Virus record (IMG/VR): IMGVR_UViG_3300021185_003522
Location: 1 to 64,000 of that record
DNA from: a virus
Reading direction: 5' to 3' (one strand)
DNA length: 64,000 bases
Shown piece after piece: positions 39,788 to 48,590 of the stretch. The notes under the pieces were generated by a model. The model saw only the letters and a list, made by a program, of their open reading frames with translations, did not search any database and was not told the origin of the DNA. The position numbers were made by a program, and so were the translations under genes. Numbering within the stretch: the stretch's first letter is position 1; each line of letters starts with the position of its first letter.

Positions 39788-41105
39788 CGATTCTATCCCA
39801 CCATTCTAATGTTTCTTCGCATCCTTGCGGGCCAGCAAATATATCTCTCATGCATAGTGCATTAGGACGTATATTTTCTAAAGTAAGTATTCTGCGTTTA
39901 CCTTTACGCATACCTCTCCAGTATTCTTCTTCGCTATACTGCTCTTGAAGGGTAGGTCTATTTTTAAGTTGCAGTAGTACATCACGCAGTGCGTTTCCAA
40001 GTATAAATTTATTTACTATGCTATCAATCTTGCGGTCAAGTAAATCACGTGGCAGTGCAAGTGGCGACATTATAACATCAGGCGTAAAAGTGAATATTAC
40101 TTTTGCTAATATATCCACATCCAAATCATCAGCCAGTGCCTGCATATTACTTACGTCCTGCATACCTGGCAGTGTAAGAGTGTAGTCTAAACGCATCATA
40201 CGTCTATTATGAGCTAATGGTAAAAGCACTTTAAAATTATCAACAAATTCTTTATACTTCAATCCTGTACGTATGTATTCGCCGATTGCACCTGTACCAT
40301 CTAAACTAGCACATATTTGCCAGTCACGTATATTTTTTAGTATATCATGGCCTAAGTGTATACCTTTGTATTTTATTCTACTCAAGTTTGTATTATACCT
40401 TGCATACAACTTTGGACCATCACCAAGTTCCACTATACGTTTCATGTACCGCCAGTGCTGTTCGTACATCAGTGGTTCGCCACCTACCCAATATATCTCT
40501 TCGACCCTGTGTTCCTCAACTGCATCTGAAAACTCTTTTTCAATTTGTGTGTCTTGAAATTTGCTTATTTCTTTACGAACCTCTGGACGCATCCAGTTGT
40601 TTTTTGGGTTGTCTAAATTAACCATGTTGTGTTTTTTCTGTTCTGTTTCCCAACTTGAACTTAGCATATCACCGCAGGTACGACACTTAAAGTTACACAA
40701 GTTTGAAAATCTATAATCCCAACTGATTGGCTTCATGCTGGTCCAACCTGTATCGTCTGTACTGGTCCACAGTTCATCATAACGGTGTTGAAACAAATGC
40801 CAAAAGTATGTTCTATATACATCAGTGTTTAACAGTTTGTCTGTACAGACTTCGCACTCGCTAAGTTTTTCGCCTGCCATCATTCTGCGTCTAACACTAC
40901 GCATGTGTTCGCTATTCCAATGTTCTTCTAATGTATTTGGGTTGTACTTTCCTGTGCCTGATGCAGTATCAATATACTGTTCAAAGCTCTGTGCTGGTTC
41001 ACGTGATGCACAACACATTCTACGTTCAGTCTGGGGAGACAGATAGGTATGTGTCCAAGGAGCCATGCACAATGTTTCAGGCTTTTGTTCAGGCCTGTCT
41101 ACCAT
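39777..41105 (-). CDS. radical SAM protein with N-terminal SPASM/twitch-like domain (1)
   Basis: 442 residues. The radical SAM motif is LCNFKCRTC (Cys137, 141, 144), with WVGGEPLMY as the GGE SAM-binding motif. The N-terminal part has TLCMAPW...MCCASRE and SECEVC (Cys13, 31, 32, 84, 87), the cysteine pattern of a SPASM/twitch auxiliary cluster, here before the radical SAM core instead of after it. Known chemistry: reductive SAM cleavage to a 5'-deoxyadenosyl radical. Substrate unknown. One of five paralogs. Confidence 0.85.
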   Translation of the reverse strand: MVDRPEQKPETLCMAPWTHTYLSPQTERRMCCASREPAQSFEQYIDTASGTGKYNPNTLEEHWNSEHMRSVRRRMMAGEKLSECEVCTDKLLNTDVYRTYFWHLFQHRYDELWTSTDDTGWTSMKPISWDYRFSNLCNFKCRTCGDMLSSSWETEQKKHNMVNLDNPKNNWMRPEVRKEISKFQDTQIEKEFSDAVEEHRVEEIYWVGGEPLMYEQHWRYMKRIVELGDGPKLYARYNTNLSRIKYKGIHLGHDILKNIRDWQICASLDGTGAIGEYIRTGLKYKEFVDNFKVLLPLAHNRRMMRLDYTLTLPGMQDVSNMQALADDLDVDILAKVIFTFTPDVIMSPLALPRDLLDRKIDSIVNKFILGNALRDVLLQLKNRPTLQEQYSEEEYWRGMRKGKRRILTLENIRPNALCMRDIFAGPQGCEETLEWWDRIDAG

Positions 41106-41665
41106 ACAAATGCTATCTGTTCTTGTTCAGTGAGTATTGTTTTTTTAAACAGTTCTGCACCTTTGTGAACATTCTCACGCCATTCATTGCCCTGTGCATC
41201 GCCATCTGAATCACTATCTGAAATATACTTGTAACAGTCAAACGGAATCATAAACTTTGTTGCAACCTTGGCAAGTGCATATGCTTCCATTTCGCATATC
41301 TGATAGTTAATATGTGGTACACTAAAACTATCACCTGTGCCACAAACAAATAAACTGTCGTGCTTTGTTTGGCAAACGATCATCTGTTCTTCGTCTCCTG
41401 GGCTTACATACAGAGGCAGTCCCAATGGTGTGCAATCCATGTCTCTTTCTATCACTGCACTTATACCTACTAGTTCGCCTTTAATTTCTTTACTACCGCC
41501 TGCTGAACCATAATTTATTATTTTGCTATATCTATCATTATAACACAATTCTGCAGTAAGAGCAATACTAGCGTTTACTTTTCCTACACCTGTAACTAGC
41601 TTTTTATATCCACTTGGCAAAGTTCCCGGCAGTTCTTCTTCTAATGCGATAACAACTAGTATCAT
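41099..41665 (-). CDS. mtnN-like: MTA/SAH-nucleosidase-like protein (PNP/UDP phosphorylase family)
   Basis: 188 residues (typical MTAN about 230). ALEEEL at the start, TGVGKVNASIALTAELC, NYGSAGG, RDMDCTPLG, CGTGDSF, and ICEMEAYALAKVATKF with the catalytic-site EME. ISDSDSDGDA stands where the catalytic Asp is found. Known role: hydrolysis of the N-glycosidic bond of methylthioadenosine, S-adenosylhomocysteine and 5'-deoxyadenosine. It lies between radical SAM genes, overlapping both, so clearing 5'-deoxyadenosine is the likely job (inference). Confidence 0.8.
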   Translation of the reverse strand: MILVVIALEEELPGTLPSGYKKLVTGVGKVNASIALTAELCYNDRYSKIINYGSAGGSKEIKGELVGISAVIERDMDCTPLGLPLYVSPGDEEQMIVCQTKHDSLFVCGTGDSFSVPHINYQICEMEAYALAKVATKFMIPFDCYKYISDSDSDGDAQGNEWRENVHKGAELFKKTILTEQEQIAFVW

Positions 41666-42867
41666 GTGTTTGGTCCTTTGTATTCTATAGCTTCTGCTAA
41701 TTCAGCATGATGTGTACATAAATCTTGTTTCCTACGCCAATCTACATCAGCAACTTTCATGCGTAAAATGTTTCCATCTAAACTTGCACCACCATTTATA
41801 AAGTCAATTATGTTGTTGAATTCTTTTCTGTGATATTCTGTTACTTTTGCGTTTTTTAATTTTCCTATTGCAACTTTTTTTGCACGGTCTGGTAATGTTC
41901 CAACACTATGATAATACGCTTCGTGCAACATGTTCCAATATACAAAGTCAAAATTGCGTTGATCAATCCAATTTGCAAGTCCTTCTAAATACATTACATT
42001 AAAAACGTTTACTGTGGAGCAAACCTGTAACTGTATGTTTGTATTACGATCACGCATCGCCTCAAACCGATCCATGTTAGTGTTCACTTCTTCCCATATA
42101 GCATTAGCACGTTGATATTCAAAACGTTCACCAACATCATCAATACTAAATGCTATCTCAATTAACTTAAAATGTTTCCATATCTCTTCTGCATGTTCTG
42201 GAAACTGTGTTCCATTAGTATTATAGTGTATTTCAACATTATGTGCAATACCTTTATCAACCATTCTTTGTAGTAAATCAAAATGTTCTTGTATCATGAA
42301 AGGTTCGCCACCGGTAAACTCTAAGTACCGGACTTGCTCCATTAGTTTGTCAATCTCTGTCCAAAACTTTTGATTGCGTCTTGGCCATGCTCCATCTTTA
42401 AGCATTTGGTAATGAAAGCTGTCTTTGCCCTCAAACTTAACTTCTTCAGCCGCAAACGTACTTGAACTCCAACTACCGCATATACGGCATTTTAGGTTAC
42501 AAATGTTGCCCAGTTTAAAATCTATAAACACCAGTGGCTTTGCATCAGCAGTCCATTCAGTATCGGTAACAATATGTTCTAATCTGTTAAGAGTGTGCAT
42601 ACGTTTTGATGTACGCCCTGAACGTTCTTCATTCCAGCACTTACGGCATGTTTGTGGCTTCTTGCCATCTAAAAATTCTTGACGTAGTTTTTGCATGTAT
42701 TTGCTAGTATGAACTTCGTTAAGATCTGTTGTTAATAGGCTATACTTGTTTCCATCTGTATCTGTAATCTCATCCTCTGCTAAACAACAAGGCCTGGTAG
42801 TGCCAATAGGTGACGTTTCTAAACTTACCCAAGGCAAGACACAAAATGTTTCATGTGGTAATTTCAC
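41662..42867 (-). CDS. radical SAM protein with N-terminal SPASM/twitch-like domain (2)
   Basis: 401 residues. NICNLKCRICGSW carries Cys123, 127 and 130. FTGGEPFMIQEHF is the GGE motif. The N-terminal cysteines are TFCVLPW (Cys9), RPCCLAED (Cys27, 28) and TCRKCWNEE (Cys74, 77). VEIHYNTNGTQ and IAFSIDDVGERFEY follow the usual TIM-barrel order. ATGA overlaps couple it to the nucleosidase downstream and the next radical SAM gene upstream. Confidence 0.85.
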   Translation of the reverse strand: MKLPHETFCVLPWVSLETSPIGTTRPCCLAEDEITDTDGNKYSLLTTDLNEVHTSKYMQKLRQEFLDGKKPQTCRKCWNEERSGRTSKRMHTLNRLEHIVTDTEWTADAKPLVFIDFKLGNICNLKCRICGSWSSSTFAAEEVKFEGKDSFHYQMLKDGAWPRRNQKFWTEIDKLMEQVRYLEFTGGEPFMIQEHFDLLQRMVDKGIAHNVEIHYNTNGTQFPEHAEEIWKHFKLIEIAFSIDDVGERFEYQRANAIWEEVNTNMDRFEAMRDRNTNIQLQVCSTVNVFNVMYLEGLANWIDQRNFDFVYWNMLHEAYYHSVGTLPDRAKKVAIGKLKNAKVTEYHRKEFNNIIDFINGGASLDGNILRMKVADVDWRRKQDLCTHHAELAEAIEYKGPNT

Positions 42868-44147
42868 TTTAATGCTCCAAGTTCTGGTATTACATCTAGT
42901 ATATTCTCATTTCGTATACCATCAAGTTGATTGGTCTTTTGCCAAAACTTTTCTAGTAAATGTGTATTGTCTGTTTTGAGATATTGTATTGCACTTTCAA
43001 ACCCTACAGTTGCTCTGTTTAATTGGTCAAGTGGTCGTAACCATTCAAGATGTTTTTCATACTTTGAGATAATCTGATCTTTATACTCTTGTGGTGCAAT
43101 ATCTATTCTGTAATAATCTGGATCTTGAAGTATGTTTATATTAAGATCTTGTGCTCTTATCAAACCTTTACCAGCCCATTCTCTATGAAAGTGAGGAATG
43201 TGCAGTGCATTCATTATGCTTAACGTCGGGCTGATATAAAAGTCAACCTGTGGACATATCTCCATCATCTGTCGTCTGTTCTCTTCAACAACACTCCATT
43301 TGGTACCTTTGCGTATGTATTCAGCACGTGTACCCATTGCATCTAAACTTGCACCAACTGCAACACTGTCAAACTTTTTCCAGTAGTCAAATACGAGTCT
43401 ATCTTTTAATTGTACATGTGTAAAATTTGTATTGTAAATCAGTCTGACATCAAATCTGCCTCTGCGTTCCAGTTCTTCTAAGATAACATAGTGTTCATCC
43501 ATCATGCAAGGTTCGCCGCCAGCAAAGTATATCTGCTCAACATGATCTAAATGTTCCATTAGTTGGTCCATCATGTCAGTTTTGAAACGTCCAGCATAGT
43601 TTAACACATTGTTGTTCTTTGCCCATTCAGGACCTGCTAGTGCAGTTTGGTCTTTATACCAACTGCTGGAAAATATATGTCCACAACTTCTGCAACTTAG
43701 GTTACAAAGATTTGAAAAACGTATGTCCCAATAGGTCATTTCAAAATCTTTGTATTCACCGTCTGGTGTTGTGTCTTTTGTTCTGTGTATGTGATGTCCG
43801 TGATGCTTGTTAGCACTTTGTCTACCTGAGAAGAAGCCTGACTTCTCCTGTTCGTAACAACGTCCGCATGCACTGTTCTCTGTTTCTGTTAGCATGTCTT
43901 TACGTAGTTGCTTTTGTTCTGCACTATTCCATATTTCAGTCATGGTGTTTGTTTTACAGTTGCCTACCTGTCCTACGCCCATTTCAGCATGACAACAAGG
44001 ATATGCTTCGCCTGTTGGATATGCGTGTAGATGTATCCAAGGATACATACAAAATGTTTTGCTTTCACTAAGCAAAAACTGTTCGCGTTGCTCTAGGTCG
44101 CTTAACTTTATCTTAATAGGATCACTGCTATTATAATTATAACTCAC
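42864..44147 (-). CDS. radical SAM protein with N-terminal SPASM/twitch-like domain (3)
   Basis: 427 residues. LCNLSCRSC carries Cys148, 152 and 155; YFAGGEPCMMDEHY is the GGE motif. The N-terminal segment TFCMYPWIHLHAYPTGEAYP with CC after it, TEIWNSAEQKQLRKDM and ACGRCYEQEKSG is the clearest SPASM-like pattern of the set. SVAVGASLDAMGTRAEYIRK lies near the SAM site. Coupled to the neighbours by short overlaps. Confidence 0.85.
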   Translation of the reverse strand: MSYNYNSSDPIKIKLSDLEQREQFLLSESKTFCMYPWIHLHAYPTGEAYPCCHAEMGVGQVGNCKTNTMTEIWNSAEQKQLRKDMLTETENSACGRCYEQEKSGFFSGRQSANKHHGHHIHRTKDTTPDGEYKDFEMTYWDIRFSNLCNLSCRSCGHIFSSSWYKDQTALAGPEWAKNNNVLNYAGRFKTDMMDQLMEHLDHVEQIYFAGGEPCMMDEHYVILEELERRGRFDVRLIYNTNFTHVQLKDRLVFDYWKKFDSVAVGASLDAMGTRAEYIRKGTKWSVVEENRRQMMEICPQVDFYISPTLSIMNALHIPHFHREWAGKGLIRAQDLNINILQDPDYYRIDIAPQEYKDQIISKYEKHLEWLRPLDQLNRATVGFESAIQYLKTDNTHLLEKFWQKTNQLDGIRNENILDVIPELGALK

Positions 44148-45489
44148 TGAACCACTCTTTCATGCTTGGAAATGCTTTGTTAAAATTTTTGTTGCGACGT
44201 ATATCATATTGATTATAAAACTGTTTAAAATCATTGTGCAACTTTGGAGTTTCAAATGCTTCACTGTGAGGTGTTTTTACAACATCTAAATAGTCGAGCA
44301 ATCTCTGTGTTTGATTTAATTCGTGTTCATGAAGAAATTTATTATCTGCATTTTCATCATACCATTCTTGTAATCTATTCTTATGCAATGTGCGTAAATG
44401 ATCAGGTAAAGCAAGTGCAGATTGAAAACTAGGAAAACGTAATATATTCAATGTAAAACTTGGATAGTCTCTACCGTACATTTCTTTAAACTTTAATAGG
44501 TAACCTAAAAATTCTGGTAATGTTTCTAAGCACAGTGCATTCACTGTACACATATTATGTAAACCACGTAACTTGCCACTGCCTGCTAACAAATGCATGT
44601 TTCTTGCCCATGTACTCCATTCTAAGCCATCACGTATATACTCAGCTTGATGTACTAAACTTTCGTTTGATGTATAGATATCAAGTGGAGCACTATCAGC
44701 TCTATCAAGTAATTTATAAATTTGCGAATCGTCGCATTGTAAGTTACTATTAATTGCGATGCGAGTCTTGCTTGCACCTTTGTTCTCTTTAAACCAGTCT
44801 AACAGTTTCCACAAGTGTCCACTCATCATCGGTTCGCCACCAGTAATACGTAGCTCGTCTAGGGTATAGTGCAAATCACTTTCCCACCATTTGAAGAATG
44901 CTTCAATGTAGGGGTTAGTTTCATTAAACTTATACAATTGACTACTATCATGTGGATGTGTAAAATGATTACGCCCATCGCTGATTAAATTTTCATATGA
45001 ACCATTCTTCTTAATGTCTTTTACCCATGTGGTTGAGAAAGCAGGATTGCAATAGCTACACGCAAGTTGACAAGTTCTATCAAATGCAATTTCTAGTGTC
45101 TTAAGATTAACGTCAATTTGATGATCACGTTCATATGCGGCCTGCAGTGCATTATCCTCATAGATTACACTTTTATAGACTCTATCACTGATATTATCTC
45201 TGCCTATGTCTTCTACTTTCCAACAGTATTCGCAACCCTTAGGACGCTCACCACACTGCATTTGTCTACGTTCTTCTTTTTTCTCAGGTGTGTTGTGTAG
45301 TGCCTTTGGATTAGCAATCACATCTTCCACACTTACTTTATGTGGCAGTGGATGATGGCAACTTGTAGTCATACCAGACCCTAGCCAGATGGTTGCATTG
45401 TACCATTTGGCGCCACACATACTTGAACTTAGTGGATCAAGCACTCGTTGTTTATAATTTAGGTCAGTTTCATTTGCTTGTTTGGGCAT
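44137..45489 (-). CDS. radical SAM protein, second subtype (4)
   Basis: 450 residues. RTCQLACSYCNPAFSTTWVK carries Cys140, 144 and 147; RITGGEPMMSGHLW is the GGE motif. The N-terminal cysteines differ from copies 1-3: MCGAKWYN, TTSCHHPLPH and GCEYCWKVED, with His replacing the second Cys of the CC pair. With copy 5 it forms a second subtype. The ATG at 45489 stands five bases after TATAATTA, in an 18-base gap. Confidence 0.85.
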   Translation of the reverse strand: MPKQANETDLNYKQRVLDPLSSSMCGAKWYNATIWLGSGMTTSCHHPLPHKVSVEDVIANPKALHNTPEKKEERRQMQCGERPKGCEYCWKVEDIGRDNISDRVYKSVIYEDNALQAAYERDHQIDVNLKTLEIAFDRTCQLACSYCNPAFSTTWVKDIKKNGSYENLISDGRNHFTHPHDSSQLYKFNETNPYIEAFFKWWESDLHYTLDELRITGGEPMMSGHLWKLLDWFKENKGASKTRIAINSNLQCDDSQIYKLLDRADSAPLDIYTSNESLVHQAEYIRDGLEWSTWARNMHLLAGSGKLRGLHNMCTVNALCLETLPEFLGYLLKFKEMYGRDYPSFTLNILRFPSFQSALALPDHLRTLHKNRLQEWYDENADNKFLHEHELNQTQRLLDYLDVVKTPHSEAFETPKLHNDFKQFYNQYDIRRNKNFNKAFPSMKEWFSEL

Positions 45490-45502
45490 ATGTATAATTA
45501 TA
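45487..45502 (-). promoter_or_regulatory. TATAATTA-N5-ATG element, minus strand
   Basis: On the minus strand TATAATTA (45502-45495), TACAT, ATG (45489-45487). One base differs from the TATAAATA-N5-ATG pattern. It lies in one of the few gaps in this block and no Shine-Dalgarno sequence is seen. Confidence 0.35.
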
Positions 45503-45507
45503 CAGAT

Positions 45508-46938
45508 TTAGATGTTAGCAAGATATTTGCACTCTTCCCACCATGTAGACATTTCAGGAAAAGTTTTTAAAAAATTTGTATTACGGCGTCTATCATGTTC
45601 GTTAAAGAATCTGTAGAAGTCTGCTTTGTTCTGTTTTATATATTCTGGATCTAGATTTTGTCCGCTACGCATCCATGCAATGTCTCTATCAAGTCTAGCA
45701 ACTTCGTAATCTTTGAATCCTTTAAAACGGTTCTCTTCTGTTTCTAAATTATCTTGCATCCATTTTTTACTTATTTCAAGTTCGTGGACATAGCTTTCAG
45801 GAAGTATCTGTAAACTTTGCCATGTGGGTGTACGGAGCACAGGCGTATCAAACCATATACGTTGGTAAGTGTTACTGTATATTTGACGCAACCCCAGTAT
45901 TGAAGTAAAAAGTTTTTGTAAACTTGTGATGCTTAAATTATTCATTGTAATAATAAACGTTAAACTGCTACGTTCTGGTACATCTATTAGAAACTGATTT
46001 ACTCTGTCCCAAAGCAAGTTAAAGTCCAATCCATGACGCATGTATTCTGCTGGTTCAAACATGCCATCGAGGCTTACATACTGCATAAAGTGTTCAACTG
46101 TTCCTTGCTTTTCACAAAGCATTGTTACATAAGCCTTGTACTTTTGCCAAAGTTTCTCTTCAACACTGAAGTTGGATGTAGTACTAAGATGTAACTTTGG
46201 TGATGGGTTCATTAGAACATGATCGAATACTCTGTATGTGTTTTTATCCATCATTGGTTCACCACCAGTCATTCTAAAATGTTCAAGCTCAGGATATAAT
46301 GTTGGCCACCATTTCCAAAATGCTTCAACATAAGGATTGTGTTCTCTTGCGGGTATGGGCCTGCGTTCTCCTACAAAGTGACTAGGATCATTGTGTGGTG
46401 TTGAAGTTGGCCATGCACCTTCACGTTGTGTTTCTTTCATCCAACTACTACTATACTGAGGTGAACAATAACTACAACTTAGATTACAAGCACTGTTAAA
46501 GTCAACCTCAACATAACTAGGAACTATATCCTGATCCCACGGTGCATTCTTAATAGTTTCAAAGTCTTTCATTGCCCACGGCTCGCCTGAACGATAGTGT
46601 CTATCACTGAGTTTGTTGTTGTCTTCCATAGCCCAACAATAACTACACTCTGGCGGTCTAGTGCCTTCAAGCATAAGTTTACGTTGTTGCTTCTTGTGTT
46701 CTGTGTTGTGCAATGCACTTGGATTAGTTTTTATTGCTTCAGCATCTGCTCTGTGCAGTGGAGGATGATAACAACTGTTGTTCATACCAGTTGTTAAATG
46801 CAAACTCAGTTGTTTCCATTTTGCCAAACAGAAACTAGGCGACACAGTATCTAGTTTCTGTTGTGCCCGTTCAGCATCACTTAGAAACTTACTTTTAAAG
46901 TCTTTGCTAACTTCATCACCTTTATTTTGAGTTACCAA
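45508..46938 (-). CDS. radical SAM protein, second subtype (5)
   Basis: 476 residues from TTG at 46938, which overlaps the upstream stop and follows AGAAGG; a longer start (TTG at 46995) is possible. SACNLSCSYCSPQYSSSWMK carries the three cluster Cys; FRMTGGEPMMDKNTY is the GGE motif. The N-terminal cysteines are SFCLAKW, NNSCYHPPLHR and PECSYCWAMED, as in copy 4. The C-terminal NEHDRRRNTNFLKTFPEM matches the end of copy 4, confirming close paralogy. Confidence 0.85.
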   Translation of the reverse strand: MVTQNKGDEVSKDFKSKFLSDAERAQQKLDTVSPSFCLAKWKQLSLHLTTGMNNSCYHPPLHRADAEAIKTNPSALHNTEHKKQQRKLMLEGTRPPECSYCWAMEDNNKLSDRHYRSGEPWAMKDFETIKNAPWDQDIVPSYVEVDFNSACNLSCSYCSPQYSSSWMKETQREGAWPTSTPHNDPSHFVGERRPIPAREHNPYVEAFWKWWPTLYPELEHFRMTGGEPMMDKNTYRVFDHVLMNPSPKLHLSTTSNFSVEEKLWQKYKAYVTMLCEKQGTVEHFMQYVSLDGMFEPAEYMRHGLDFNLLWDRVNQFLIDVPERSSLTFIITMNNLSITSLQKLFTSILGLRQIYSNTYQRIWFDTPVLRTPTWQSLQILPESYVHELEISKKWMQDNLETEENRFKGFKDYEVARLDRDIAWMRSGQNLDPEYIKQNKADFYRFFNEHDRRRNTNFLKTFPEMSTWWEECKYLANI

Positions 46939-47852
46939 CCTTCTTGACTCCGGATCACATCTATTTCTCTTGTCATAATTGATTGATTGTGCCAATTACT
47001 ACGATAGTGATGTTTGAAAAATTTGCTTTGCTCAGGATTGTAGGTATTCATTGGTAGACCTAGTTGACGTTCTAAGTCTTGTTCTTTATCAGTGACTAAT
47101 TCATTGGATGAACGGTCTTTGACTTCGTTCCATATGTCTTCTAATAGATTAAAATCTTGAACTTTTTTGTAGTCCCAATCGCTTAACATTGTTTTCCAAG
47201 TTCCTAGTCTTGCGCCTGCAATTGCCCATAGTCCATGTTCTGTGTCTGCACCAATGTTGTGCCATATGGTTAGATGGTCTAGGTTTCTATTGTGTACACT
47301 TTCTCTAAATTCACTTACACTTGGTTTTGAACCTCTGTCAAGACACATTTTTACGCCTTCTCTAAAGCCTGCACGGAACGCATGTTTTGCACTTTCTCCA
47401 GGATAGGTAGTTGAATAACAGTTGTACATTGGCCAATATAGATCATCAAAGCAAAACTCTACGTCAGTGTCATCTGCGCCTTCAGAGGCTTCGTGTGTAC
47501 GCATGTTTTGTACAAATGTTTTTGTCCATGAGCTTATTCCGCCGTTGCCGTACATTAGTCCATTTATATCGTTCCTTGCACGCCATCTGTAAACTGCTTG
47601 TTCATACTGTTCTGTTTTATATTCTATAGTTTCGTTAAAAAAACTTTCTTGCGGCAAGTTATCACCGTCAATCAAGATAAAACGTTCAGTATCGCTGGCA
47701 TCAGCAGCCGCTTTGTGTGCAGCATCAGAACCTTTGACTCCGTCTACACGTTTTGCCCACGGAACCATATTGCGTATCTTTATCCAAAACTCTTCTTTTT
47801 TAGGTTCATCATAGCTCAGGTATATGCAATCTAAATCAGCAACATCAATCAT
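46932..47852 (-). CDS. GT-A-like glycosyltransferase-like protein
   Basis: 306 residues from the ATG at 47852 after AGGAGAG; TTG at 47900 is a longer option. VPWAKRVDGVKGSDAAHKAA followed by RFILIDGDNLP gives a GT-A-like nucleotide-sugar site with DGDN as the DxD-type motif. NDINGLMYGNGGISSWTKTF and VEFCFDD follow. The gene at 29695 shares this core but lacks the DxD. Coupled to the radical SAM gene downstream. Substrate unknown. Confidence 0.6.
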   Translation of the reverse strand: MIDVADLDCIYLSYDEPKKEEFWIKIRNMVPWAKRVDGVKGSDAAHKAAADASDTERFILIDGDNLPQESFFNETIEYKTEQYEQAVYRWRARNDINGLMYGNGGISSWTKTFVQNMRTHEASEGADDTDVEFCFDDLYWPMYNCYSTTYPGESAKHAFRAGFREGVKMCLDRGSKPSVSEFRESVHNRNLDHLTIWHNIGADTEHGLWAIAGARLGTWKTMLSDWDYKKVQDFNLLEDIWNEVKDRSSNELVTDKEQDLERQLGLPMNTYNPEQSKFFKHHYRSNWHNQSIMTREIDVIRSQEGW

Positions 47853-48225
47853 TCTTTCTATACTCTCCTGAGAATGGTGTAAAATCAGTACCGCCAGCAA
47901 TTACGCAGGCAACGTTAAAGCCATTAACTTTTTGATAACTGAAAATGGTAAATGTCCTTGTTTTTGGATTCACATACATAAGCAAATCAACAGTGACCAT
48001 ATCAGGTTTCATAAGTGGTTTAATTGCAAATACTCCACTTGCAAACTCTTGTTCGCCATGCTTGTTTACTATATCTGAAAGATAGTCAATGCCTTGCTCA
48101 CTGCATGGTACCTGCATGTTTAACAATAGCTGTGTTCTGTCTGGCTTTGGCTTTGGTTTTGGTATTTCTTGAGCGTTGGTGTTAAATGCGGTAAGCAGTA
48201 ACACCAGTATAATTAGGTGTTTCAT
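47845..48225 (-). CDS. secreted or periplasmic hypothetical protein
   Basis: 126 residues with a signal peptide (MKHLIILVLLLTAFNTNAQ). The mature part begins with a Pro/Lys-rich stretch (EIPKPKPKPDR), then a small beta-rich domain with two Cys (VPCSEQG, VACVIAGG) and TRTFTIFSYQKVNG. The ribosome binding site is GGAAAAAC. Similar short secreted proteins are common in marine T4-like phages; no function known. Confidence 0.6.
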   Translation of the reverse strand: MKHLIILVLLLTAFNTNAQEIPKPKPKPDRTQLLLNMQVPCSEQGIDYLSDIVNKHGEQEFASGVFAIKPLMKPDMVTVDLLMYVNPKTRTFTIFSYQKVNGFNVACVIAGGTDFTPFSGEYRKND

Positions 48226-48242
48226 TGTTTTTCCAATCTATT

Positions 48243-48590
48243 TTAATCAGCATAATAGGTTTTGACTTTCCATTTTACTGAACTATTAGTATCAACAATC
48301 ATTACATTGTCAACTGCACAAGCAACTCCTTCATTTCCAGGTACTAACTTTCGCCACCGAACTGCATCTATAATGCTTGTCAACTTACCATTTAGTACAA
48401 TGCTATCGTAACGACTTTCAGCATACTGTTGTTTGGTAATCTCAATATAATCACCGTCTAGATCCTCAGTTGAATACTGTAAGGCCTTACCTGTTTGTTT
48501 ATTATAGTATAATTTATATTTTTTGTCAACCTGTTTTACTGGTTTTCCATGTTCTTCAAATATTTTGAAGAAGTCTACTGACTCAGTCAT
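48243..48590 (-). CDS. hypothetical protein
   Basis: 115 residues. A charged N-terminus (DFFKIFEEHGKPVKQVDKKY) leads into a beta-rich rest (DYIEITKQQYAESRYDSIVL). The region encoding residues 20-30 also forms a perfect TTGACA-17-TATAAT promoter in the same direction. Overlaps the next upstream gene by 8 bases. Family not recognised. Confidence 0.6.
   Translation of the reverse strand: MTESVDFFKIFEEHGKPVKQVDKKYKLYYNKQTGKALQYSTEDLDGDYIEITKQQYAESRYDSIVLNGKLTSIIDAVRWRKLVPGNEGVACAVDNVMIVDTNSSVKWKVKTYYAD
48501..48529 (-). promoter_or_regulatory. consensus sigma70-like promoter inside a gene
   Basis: On the minus strand TTGACA (48529-48524), a 17-base spacer, and TATAAT (48506-48501), preceded by GG as in the plus-strand set. 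It lies inside 48243-48590 and could drive the secreted protein, the GT-A gene and the radical SAM block downstream. Confidence 0.55.

Noticed and set aside
43240-43270. GGTTGACT on the minus strand inside a radical SAM gene as a promoter
   Set aside because: No TATAAT-like box at 16-18 bases downstream.
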